A stretch of 64,000 bases of DNA, taken from assembly GCA_010093515.1 (NCBI GenBank), contig MU001685.1, positions 475,851 to 539,850 of the forward strand. Reading direction: 5' to 3'. Positions 12,297 to 22,600 of the stretch are shown here, piece by piece. The notes beneath the pieces were generated by a model. It was not told the origin of the DNA. It worked only from the letters and a program-made list of their open reading frames with translations, and ran no database searches. The stretch comes from Lineolata rhizophorae. Taxonomy: Eukaryota > Ascomycota > Dothideomycetes > Lineolatales > Lineolataceae. Both the position numbers and the translations under genes were made by a program. Within the stretch, counting starts at the first letter, position 1. Each line of letters begins with the position of its first letter.

Positions 12297-12889
12297 ATGA
12301 AGTCCGTCGCTTCCTACCTCCTCTTCGCCGCCCCGTTCTTCGTGGGTCAGGCTCTCGCCTCGCTCAACTGCACTGTTGCCGATGGTGCTATGGTCACCGA
12401 GTACGCCTGCGAGTACCTCGCCTGCGCTCCACTCGAGACCGCTTCCGCCGGTGATGTCCTCCATGCCGGTTGCCGTGCGGACTGCAGCAACATGGAAGAG
12501 TACGTACACGCAAAATCCCGAAATCTTTGTAACCCCTTCGCAGCAATTGACTAACTTGTATTTACGTAGTGTGTGGTTCAAGTTGTACAACGGCATGTTC
12601 TCGTCCGGCGAGGACCTGGTTGGCTGCAACTATGAAGGCTACCCCTTCGAACAAACCGGTAAGTCCGAAGTTTGATGATTGGGCCAGCGAAATCTGCACA
12701 TATTCTAACCTTTATATCCAACGCTCAGGCCTTCCCTTCTGCTATGAGGAGTCCATGATGCCGTCCCCGACCACCTGCGTTGGTCGTGCTGAGACCCCTG
12801 CCGAGACGAACCCGCCCATCACAACGCTCAACGCCCCGCCGCCAGGTGTTGGCCCCGTTATTCCCGAAGCCCCCCCGGGCAAGGAGTAA
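12297..12889 (+). CDS. Small secreted cysteine-rich protein (150 aa), effector candidate
   Basis: Three exons: 12297-12499, 12570-12658 and 12729-12889. Both introns are exactly 70 bp, start GTACGT and GTAAGT, contain CTAAC branch sites and end in AG; phases match (phases 2 and 1), giving 150 aa. The first ~20 residues form a signal peptide (MKSVASYLLFAAPFFVGQAL then ALA-S), so the product is expected outside the cell. The mature part has eight Cys, an even number compatible with disulfides, plus a possible N-glycosylation site (NCT) near the N terminus. The last ~40 residues are Pro-rich and probably disordered. I do not recognise the family. Small size, signal peptide, cysteine content and location in an AT-rich gene-poor block are typical of fungal effector or niche-specific secreted proteins; that role is inference. 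Confidence 0.85.
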
Positions 12890-13629
12890 GTTAGTGATGA
12901 AGTGATTGGAGGGATGGATTGAACATAGAGGATGGATGAGAGCAAAGCTTAAGATGTTGATTTACAAACAAACATGCCAATTTGTAATCCAAGACGTTTT
13001 GCGCATCGTTCTTCGTCCCGCTAGGTTGGAAGTTGACATGACCGACCTCGATCTTTGCATTTGTTGTAAAGAGTTGTACTTTCGATTTTCATGAGACCTA
13101 AGGTACCCCTCCCGAGAAAATTAGATACCGATGGAAAAAGGCGTAGAACCAAAGTCCACTTATTGAACCCCAAGCACCAGTAATTAAGGGTGTCCAATGA
13201 CGTCTTTGCTTGACACTGCACTATGCACATAGTAAACAATAGTTCGTACATATACTCGCTGAATCGGTGAATCAATTTCCGTCCAATTATTTGATTGGTT
13301 TGACTAATTAGTCAATCAAATTTTGGCTCGCTATACGATGGTAGGTATACAGTTTTCCAACAGGCAATGTTGACTCCCTTCGTACTTACTCGAGATAGAG
13401 TTCGTACTAAATTGCCCTTGTGTACTAGAGTTGCATGCTCCCAGTACACTACTATTGCAAGTAGCTGACTTTTCCGAGAAACAATCTATGACTTACATAT
13501 TGGAACTGGTGTTCTATTAATTCTTCTAGTTGCTCCTCGCGTAGCTTAATATAGCTGACCTTCAGATTTCCCAGACATCCTTGCCTTGATTCCCTCGAAC
13601 GCCAATTCGTCTCCCTAGAGTGAAAGCCA
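12890..13629. other. AT-rich spacer between convergent genes
   Basis: No gene seen. It is AT-rich and separates the 3' ends of the secreted-protein gene (+) and the GT25 gene (-). A perfect 14-bp palindrome lies at 13301-13314. Confidence 0.6.
13301..13314. repeat. Perfect 14-bp palindrome (TGACTAATTAGTCA)
   Basis: Two head-to-head TGACTAA half-sites form a perfect palindrome. It is flanked by partly complementary arms (TTTGATTG on the left, ATCAAA on the right), so a longer imperfect hairpin is possible. TGACTAA resembles the binding site of fungal AP-1-like bZIP factors, but the site lies in a spacer between 3' ends, which argues against a promoter role. Confidence 0.6.
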
Positions 13630-14962
13630 TTACTCCCCACTCTTTAAGCATCTCCCTTTTCGGCCAACTTCTTCCCTTAGCAACTCTAGATAAGCCATGT
13701 CCTCTCCAAAATCAATCGACTTATTCCAAAATCCGCACCCGATATTGACCGTCTCCTTCCGGACGTCCACCTGCTCTTGGCCGGTTCGATCCACGGGCGG
13801 GATCCCAATCTTGCTCGGATCATCCGCCTGCTGCTTGATTAGGCTATCGCCGGGCATGTGGTGGAACAGCTCCGGCTGCAAGCTATAGCAGCGCAGCTTG
13901 GAATCGCACCCATTCTTGAGCGCAAGATCGTACGCAAACATGCCATCCTGGACCGTGGCAGGGGCGATGTCGTCAAGTAGGCGGCGTGCAGTCGCGCGCG
14001 TGATCGCGTACCCAAAACTACACAACGGGAGCACTGACTTGTGGATGATGCGGTGCTCAGGTGACACGTCGAGCGCGGCCAATATTGACGCCGTCCACGG
14101 GTGTAGGTTGTACCGAAGTGGCATGGTATCATCGGCGTACTTGATGTAGGCGCCCTCTGTCAGCCGCGAGGGTCGAATGTGGCCCACGCCAACGACATCC
14201 TTTGTCTGGTCAAAGTAGTCACCGCAGTGACCGACGTAAAGGAGATCCCAGTTGGAAACATCGCCATAGTATTGCTCCTCAGGCTCGCGCGATTCGTTCA
14301 TCAGAGTGCGGAATGCCTTCGCCGCACGGGGAATTTGTAGACTTCGCAAACGGATATCCCAGTCGACGTCATCTTCTAGGATGAGCACCGTCTCAAGGTC
14401 AGTCTCTAAGAACCTATAGTCGTATTAGAGATACAATATTTATGATCAAGTCACGTGCGATCTAAATCGAGCCGCCGTAGAAAAGGCACGCAAAGAGCCA
14501 CGGCAAAAGAAAATTCTGTCGTGGATGGCGGCTTGCCAACATGCACAAACTTGCAAGCTCTGATCGTCACGATGTCTTAACGCATACTGATCCGTACCAT
14601 TCGAGGACGAGCCGATGAGAAAGCCAGGCGAAGAGAGACCCGCGCCCGATCTTGTAGTCCTTCCCATCGCGAAACGCCGCTTCGTCGTCATCCCCCCATT
14701 CCCTCTGCTTAGGGATCGAAAGGTCCAGCTCGGTGATATTTGCCATCTGAATAAGGTGAGTACGACGAGTCGAGCCGGGCGCAGACACGACCGCGACGGC
14801 ACCGAACCCTAGCGTCGCATTGGCGGCTTCATGTCGACCGAAGCCGTCGAGCGCCCCCGAACGGAGTCCATGAGGGACAAATAAGAAAATGAAGACGAGA
14901 AAAATGAGTACCGAAGCAAAGATTACGCGGCTGCGTCCCACCAGCATCCTGCGCAGCTTCAA
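13630..14962 (-). CDS. Glycosyltransferase family 25-like type II membrane protein (382 aa)
   Basis: Two exons on the minus strand: 14962-14598 and 14413-13630, with a 184-bp intron (donor GTACGG, acceptor CTATAG). The Trp codon is split and the frame is kept, giving 382 aa. Residues ~14-34 form one hydrophobic segment (VIFASVLIFLVFIFLFVPHG) preceded by Arg residues, the pattern of a type II Golgi membrane protein. The segment after the junction carries LETVLILEDDVDWD; the EDD acidic motif is the metal/nucleotide-sugar site of GT25 (LPS-type) transferases. Further conserved-looking parts are GHCGDYF, TASILAAL and CSFGYAITRATARRLLD. GT25 members add galactose or glucose in lipopolysaccharide or collagen; the fungal acceptor is not known. 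Distance from other glycan genes suggests it stands alone. Confidence 0.85.
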
Positions 14963-17900
14963 GTCCTAGTGATGCCTGTAAAAGGCGAAGGATGGGTGGG
15001 CAACGACGTCTATCGTCTGAAATAGGGGTGTGGCTGAATTACCATCGCTTAGGAACTCAGGGGCTGTGGTTCCACAGACGGCTCCAAAAAAAAGCCACGT
15101 CGGAGTTACCTTACAATCCTGCGATCTGAAGGTGCAAACCGTGTACAACATCCTCAATGAAATAAAAATACAGCTCCTGAAAGATCCTTATATCGTGATT
15201 AATATTCGGTATAGTCTCCGCAAGAATGATAAATGATCGGTATGCTGGAGTCCTGTAGGTATTTTACCGGGAAAGGAATGTCCACGTGACTAAAATTACA
15301 CGTGACCTTCGGGTGCTGCTATACTGCTGACTTCCCTGCATTGACCGCTCGTGGAAATGGGCAGTTATACATGGGCTTCTCTGACGCCGATGTCTGTGAA
15401 ATAACTTGTGGTAGCGTTAGTCTGACTCCTTATCTGGTGTATAATGAAGTCCGTTCTAGTTCTAGCACATTGCAGTGCAAATGGCCAAGGACGCTTCGTA
15501 GAGCCTTAGAAGCGTTTCAACTTCTGTTGCTGCAATAATATTAACTAATCTCCTGCTGTGCCAAATAACACTGTCTATTGAATCTAACAGTTTTAAGTCT
15601 TAGCTAGGGCACGCTGAGTTCCTTAGCAAGAGACAGAAAGCAGAGTATGCTAATAGCGAAACCCGAGCTTCTCTACAGCCACGCTGCCATTCGTCTCTCT
15701 GCCCCCGGACCAACGGTGTGTATCGCGGCTCCACTGCAATTTCCCGTCATCTATGACAGCAGCCAGGTGAAAGTGGGAACTCAACGACAGCTTGTTCTAC
15801 TCGACCATAGCATATAGATAGGGTGAGCCAGTCTTGCTGTGGTTAGATACCATTTTCTTTGGCTAGGTAGAAAAGGCTAAAAATTAAGAGCAAGTTTCAC
15901 TTATAAGCAAGATAGTCAACAAATCTGTAAGCGTAGCCATTATCTTCTTCCCAGGCTTATTTTTGATTGCTGGCCAAGTTAGGCCGGTGATATGCGTATA
16001 TGAGGTGCAACAACTGACGTTAAGATCCTTTTTGGGTAAAAACGAGCTCAAAATTATTCGATTCTTTAGCAGGGCATGGCTTCCTCGACCTCTGGCTCTC
16101 TAAGAAACTATTCTTGACTAGCTGAGTCTACCTTGGTATTCCGCCAGTCTAATTTCGTCGACCTAAAACGATGAATCGCCGCTCATTGAAGGTCACATTA
16201 CGAGATAGCTATAAGCAAACGGTGGTTGGCTCCTCCGAACACTTAATCGAGTCAGGGAGGTATACCGCTAAATTGCCACTCGGAATCTCGACTTCGATCC
16301 TCATAAGAACGTAGAAAGAAGTTACACATTTAAATTTTAGGCCAGTACGTTCCGATGATTTATTAGAAAGTTCTCGGTTCTTGATTTGTGGAGTCCACCT
16401 CGATATAATGCTTCCTACTTTAGTACACGCCATAGCTCAAAAGCTCTTTTGGGGCTTTACAGTTGCTCCTAAATTTAAGTTGCAAATCATCTGCTAATCT
16501 CCCAAAATCTGTGGCTTGGCGTTATCCCTCTGGTTCAGGCTACCAAACATGTCACAACACCCAATAATCAGCAGGACTATTTTATCAAAGGGAGCAAGGA
16601 AGATTTTAGACCAGTTTGCTCAAATAGAAAAAAACTTCTTGAAGATCCTAAATGCCATAGGTACATTGATATCAACAGCAACCCTTTTTTTTGTTTTTAA
16701 TGGCAGATATTTCTTGTCAATGCTGCTGCAGGTTGCAGAAACCTGCAGACTGCCTCACAGGCCTTAAAAGCTTAATAGGAATCAACAAGAGATAATTTAA
16801 CGCTGCTAGAAGGCCAAATTGGCAAGCAGCTACGGAGCTGTTGTTTCTTCTAAACAGTTTGATTCTATCAATTCCATGGCGGCGTAGATAAAGATTTGGA
16901 CTGCTGTGTTTTGAAGAAAATGACATGATGTTCCTAGATTGACAAGCTAAAGCTTAAGATTCGCATCATCCTCTTCTTTACCAAGAACTGGGCGCACTCA
17001 CCCCCCAATTAATGGGTTAGGCAGTTAATTCCAAGATAAAACATCAGGACATAGGAAACTATCACTGGCCGGATTTAACCATATACATTGCTTTCATTTG
17101 AATACAATGAAGAAAGCAACTAGGCTTATTTGGCAACTAATATGTGATTTGGACTATTGCGTGACTGGCCATGGCAAGTTGGGGAAGAAACTGATATTTA
17201 GATCTAGGTGTCTGAGATTCATCCCGTATCGATTGGAGTTGTCAAATAATAGGTAAAATGTTCATCAAATACCCCAAGAACCCGGCTTTACACATGAACT
17301 AAATAGTAGAAATAGATATAGTGAACTAACCGAGTTGTTGTTTCCTAATTGAAAAAAAGCCTATCCTGAAAGCAAGTGCTTGTCTATAGCACGGGGTTCT
17401 ACTCTAAATATACTCTTGCTAATTATATGATATAACGGCTAGTAAGCTTAGACTTAAAGTTGCCTATTATTTTTGGTCCCGGCGTTATAGAGCATCGGAT
17501 TTTGGGTGAAGAGAAATGTCACTAATTCTGTTTAGGTTGGTAACGTGAGAACTTTTATTCTAGCCGAAAGGGATTTCCGATTTGGTGTACATGTCTTTCA
17601 TCGTCTTTGAACATGACTAAAATGTGACAAAACTACCCTACAGACCTAATTAGTGCTAATGGCATGAAAGTGAGCAACAAGATGCTAGGGATCGAGAAGG
17701 GAGAGGTTGGGGAAGTATCTATTTGGAGGGCTTTTGAAGGGTTTGCTTCTGTGAACTAGATATTCTATGCTTCTATTACTCGACATCATGAGATAGTGAG
17801 GCAATGTAGAAGCTAGCTCAGTATAAAGCAATTCTTAATGGCTGCGGCTGGTACATTATATGAATGCTCATCTAGATTACTTCAGAGGCGAGTAACTTGA

Positions 17901-18610
17901 TATTTATGCGATATTAACGATTCATCAGTTTCGCTGTATTGTGTGGTAAAGAGAGTAGTACTTTAACATTTACTTAGCATAGGAGTCTATTATCTTCTAA
18001 ACTAGGCAAATCATAAATATTAGTGACAAGATAACCCTTTGTGGGTCTATTCTATTTATCAATAAGACACAAAAGGAGGCTGCACTAGGACGATATCTTA
18101 AAAAGGGAAGAGAACTCTCGATTACAATATTATTGCAAAGTGCTTGGCCCAGAGCCTTACCAGACTAATTGATAATAGATGCCCTACATAATCTTTCCTA
18201 AAGCTTTCCGGCATCCGTCTGTACTATTCCATGTTCCAATCGATTTTCATATTAATCCTAAGATATGCCTAACACAAACTAAGAAGGTTCTTAAGTCAGA
18301 TCTCCCATGGTTCCAAATATTGCATACCTTCAGATGGTAAGTCCAGTGTCTGTACCTAGCTTATCGGCTTCAAAGCAGCTAAATCAGGATTTCTTAAAAG
18401 CTTCAAGGCTCCAACAACTATGGAGAAGACAGCGGAGTCAACGGCTGACTCTTCGCCTATAGTCATTGTGGCTTCGCGCGAAGGGCCATTAATTTCAGCG
18501 ACTTGGCCAAGTGTTGTCTTGACAGAGGGCTTTGCACTTTTCAAAGCTGCTTGTGGAGACCCGCCAGCAATTCAGCTAGCGCACTCAAGCATCGCAATCC
18601 GTCCCACTCT
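14963..18610. other. AT-rich, TA-rich gene-free block
   Basis: About 3.6 kb with low GC, abundant TA dinucleotides and only short open frames, in sharp contrast to flanking genes. No protein family, terminal repeats or target-site duplications were recognised. The composition fits repeat DNA eroded by repeat-induced point mutation, a known fungal process, but the original element cannot be named from what I see. Confidence 0.5.
16726..16748. repeat. Perfect 9-bp inverted repeat with 5-nt loop
   Basis: CTGCAGGTT at 16726-16734 and AACCTGCAG at 16740-16748 are exact reverse complements separated by GCAGA. It sits in the AT-rich block and is the only GC-rich hairpin I noticed there. It has no U tract following it. 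Confidence 0.6.
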
Positions 18611-19243
18611 TCAACCCGCTTTCGCTTCACCTTCTTCAACCCCCTCCTCCTTTTTTATGTGCAACCCCTGATCTTCCGTCCTTCCGTCTTCCCTATCCAG
18701 CACCTCAGAACCCACACCCACACTCTCTAGCACTCTAACCACCTCCCCTCTCATCTCGGGCATCGCACCCGCAATGTCTGCGGCTAGGATGTCGCGGAAC
18801 GCGGCTAGGGCGTCCGACTTGCCTTTGAGCCTCTGGTTGTTGCGCTGGACGAGCTCGACGAATTCGCGGGTGTAAATGTCCGGATTGCGCCCATCCTCGA
18901 CGTATTGAATAATATCTGGCGGTATATTCACAGAGACGGAGGGCGCAGCACGGTGGAGATGCGCGAGTTGGGCGGCGAGGTTAGAGCTGTTGGGAAGCAA
19001 GGCGAATAAGCTCCTGTGCTGGGCTGGATGCCTAGAATTCGGGGAAAGAAGACACCTACATATCTCGCCTGAGAGCATCCTCGCTAGAGGTGCCTTGGAA
19101 CTCGAGCGGCGTAACGATGAGGTTGTAAAGAGTTTGGACGACCGTCTTCATTTGGTCTAGTACAGGTCTGAGTAAGGAACCTCGAATTGGAGCCGAACGT
19201 GGGTGGGCGCACCTTCTACGCTATTCATAGCTGACGGAGCCAT
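18611..19243 (-). CDS. nut2: Mediator complex subunit 10 (Med10/Nut2), 176 aa
   Basis: Med10 belongs to the middle module of Mediator and links activators to RNA polymerase II in the nucleus. Three minus-strand exons: 19243-19213, 19156-19060 and 19013-18611. Intron 1 is 56 bp (GTGCGC...CTAG); intron 2 is taken as 46 bp (GTAGGT...CACAG), the only nearby acceptor that keeps frame with a workable length. The spliced start gives VEDQMKTVVQTLYNLIV, like the Med10 N terminus. The core VNIPPDIIQYVEDGRNPDIY followed by TREFVELVQRNNQRLKGK is diagnostic, and the helix FRDILAADIAGAMPEMR follows. The last ~25 residues are acidic and Lys-rich. It is divergent from the PXA gene, with start codons about 394 bp apart. 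Confidence 0.92.
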
Positions 19244-19637
19244 TTTCGTAGTTTATAAGGGCTAAATTTCGAGGCAATCCGACGTCGGGCGATTGAGCCG
19301 CTTGCGCGGAGTTTGAACGCGGATGCTTAAAGGTCACGATGCGCGTGAAAACGCGTGGTGGAGCAATTTATTCTGCCGTCCGCCACCGCCTCGGGCGGGC
19401 CGGGGCCAGCCGCGCAGATCGTCGCAGCCAACTCCATGGCCGCTGCAGCGTGGCACGGTACAGGCGCCCCGGTTGACGTCGACAGTGCATTTGGCTTGCT
19501 AAGTTCAACGTCCACTGGCCAACGCATCACCCGCAAAATACCGTAAGACCGAGAAAACCTATAAAGAAAGGCCCATCCGACTTAATTTTGAAGGAAAAGA
19601 AGAGGGCCATGTGCCCTCTCCAGCAACTTCCGCCGCC
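19244..19637. promoter_or_regulatory. Bidirectional promoter between Med10 and PXA genes
   Basis: The two divergent start codons are about 394 bp apart. On the + strand a TATA-like TATAAA lies at 19560-19565, about 75 bp before the PXA start. A CRE-like TGACGTCG lies at 19474-19481. No other gene fits in this space, so the two genes must share it. Confidence 0.5.
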
Positions 19638-22600
19638 ATGACCACCCAGGACCCGCGCAACAGCAGCAGGACCCGCGGGCAGCAGCCGCCCATTCCCAAC
19701 TCCACCAGCAGCAGCGGGTCGTCGCTTGCGCCCTCAGCGGCGGCCACGGCCTCGGCCAGGACCGCGGCCGGCCTCCCACCCATCTCCTCCCAGGTCCGGT
19801 TTTCCGAGACAGGCGCGACAGCGGGGACGGCGGGGGTCAGCAGCTCCAGTACCAACAGCAATAGCGGCGCCGCCACGCCGCGGACGGCGACCTCCGCATC
19901 ACCAACCACGACGACGGCACCGGCAGCGGCAGTGCCCCCGATGGCCGCGGACTGGAGGTCCGACGCTGCGACGGCGGCCTTTATTCGACGGACGCTGTGC
20001 GCGCATCACGGCGGTCTGGACAAGGGCCGCAGCACGCCTCGCCCACTGGAGGAGCTGCTCCCGCCATTGACGAGCTCCAACGACGTCGATCTGCAATTGT
20101 ACGCCATTATCGCGGTGGTGGTACGCGAGTTTGTGCTGTCGTGGTACGGCAAGATTACGACGGACCATGTCTTCGTAGACTCGGTCGTGCAGGTTATTGC
20201 ACACTGCACGCGCGCATTAGAGCAGCGGTTGCGCAATGTTGATATGGAGGCGCTTCTGTTGGACGAGATTCCTGCGCTCTTCGACGCGCATATCACCGGT
20301 GAGTTTGCTTCTTTCGTTCGGAACTTTGTTCTGTGCTAGGAGAGGGCGCCTATGTTGGTGCTGAGTTGTGCCTGTGGACCCTTCCTTCTGAGTCTGAGTA
20401 AAAAAGTAGTTTAAAACGATCCTACACGATAGCGTATATGCCATACAATCCCGGCTTCGTCCGGCGGTTGGTCAGCGACGACCTCACTAATATCTGCCCT
20501 AGCATATCGCGTCGCGCACCGGCCCATTCACGCCCCGCCGCTGACATCGTCTCCACGCCAAATATACCACATGCTCCATCCCCACCCAGCGCTGTCGCCC
20601 GTTCCAGAAGTGGATGATCCGGAGGCCGAGGCGGCGCAACGTGAAAACGAGGCGGCGTGGTGCCAGTTGCTGGTCCAAGGCGCTTTGGCCGTCCTACTGC
20701 CCACCGAGGATCTCGAAAATGGGTGTCTGCGCACGCTCGTTGGTGAGATCTTTGCCGAAATGGTACTCCGAAACGGCGTTGGCGGCCGCGCGTGCGAGGG
20801 TTGGCTGCTGTGGGAAGGTATCATCAAGATTGTCGATGTGTTGCGGCCCTCAAGTGGGCCCGATACAGATGTTGGGAGCGAGGCCAAGGAGACGGCCGGG
20901 TCAGAGCAATCGAGGAAGGTTGCCAGTCGTCTTGAGCAATACGGGCTCGTGTCGTCATCGAAATCATCGTCCGCATCCGCGCCGTCGCTGTCGTCGGCAA
21001 CAGGGCCATTAGAGGTTCCGGGGCGGGCATCGAGTCGTTGGGAGGGCAAGTCCGTTTCCTCCGTGTTCTGGCTAATTGTCCAGTATGCATTTTGGACATT
21101 TGCAGCAGCGCGCTATTTGGTGGTTACAATCGCAACATCCTCCTCGCTTCCTGCGCGGTCGAAATTGCCATTGACGATGATAGCTGGAATGGAGGGGTCG
21201 AGTGGTGTCTCACAGACGAACGAGAAGGGCCAGCTGCGTCAGGCCGGGTCTGGCGGCCAGACTGCGACTGCGAGGCCTACGTCGGGGCTTGCGCGGCCCG
21301 TGCTCAGTATGAGCGTGTGGGGGGCTGTTGGGCGGATTGTTGAGCTCGACGCTCGTATGCCATGGCTAGCTGGGCTGCTTGGGCTGCTCCGTCACGGATG
21401 TGTGGCCGGCCCACGACGGGTAGGTGACACAGATGGCGTATTGGACAGGTGGGTACATGCTCCTATTTTTGCAGTCTCTTTTCTCCGCATCATTCCCTTG
21501 CGTCCTTCCGTTTTGTGTTTCCTTGGAGTGCGCTCCGTCAAGGGCTCCTTCGGGGCGTGTCCGCGAGGGGGATCGGGCCCGCCTGGAGGAGGTCCGTGCC
21601 GGCCCTGGAAGGCGTGGCGCTTTTAGTCCCGCATGAGCTGGCGGTCACTTGACTTAGGGCGGAGAGGGAGCACCGGCCCGCGCGGTTTCACTGGCCCGGC
21701 CCTCTTATCGGCGTGCATGGTGGCGCCCACCGGCCCCTGGGCACGACTCCACTCGCCAGCCCGCCCGCCCGCGGCACGCGCTGACTGGCTGTCGCCGCCA
21801 CCACCAATCAAATCACCACCGTCTCGTTGCCCGCAATCATGACGATGCCCGCTTTCCGCCGGCCATCCCGTCCGATCTCACACGTCGTCTCGCCTTCCGC
21901 TAGCCTTGTTATGCCCGTCCTCGTGCCGGCCCTTGGAGCTCGAGCCACCGACGATTGACGGAATGCGCGCAATGCAACGCCGCGAGGAAGCCCAAAACTC
22001 TAAATGAAGCGTCACGATCCTTCATCTACGAAACGGCACGGCCTGATTTTCGCTTGCAAATCGCCCGGCGAGCCGTTGGACTAGTCGGCCCAGGGGGGGG
22101 TTCCTCCCGGGATTCGGCAGCCTCGCCATTGCCATTGGCTGGGCCAGTACTTTTTACTCTTTGGGCGATTTGCAAAAGGTGTCCGCCGCCTATCTGTTTC
22201 TGGCCCTTCATCCTGGTCTTCCTCTCATCGGCCCCGTATAGGCGCCGGGCTGATCAGTGCTCCACCTTGCATGGGCTCGGGACTGGCCGCGCTCGCATGC
22301 GCCAGCCCCGGTCGACCAGGGTCTGCAGCGCCCCCTGTCAGCCCAGAGCTGACCAGTCGCGGCAACCCGGCTCGGCCACGGCGCCTCGAGCTCCCCGTTC
22401 CGATGAGAAGGGCTAAGAGCAGTGCAACTTCCAAGGGCCGATGTGTTTGTGTGTGTGTGTGGGTGCGTGTGCGCACGCAAGCGATATCGCACATGGGCCC
22501 TTTTTGACCTTAACCCCGCAACGGCAGCCGCAGGCCTAGTTCCCGGCCCGCCCCTCGTCCACGTCAACTGACCGCTCTATACTGCAGCGTTCTGCAGCGG

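Noticed and set aside
16516-16767. 83-codon frame in the AT-rich block
   Set aside because: No family match and no splice or promoter support; probably chance.
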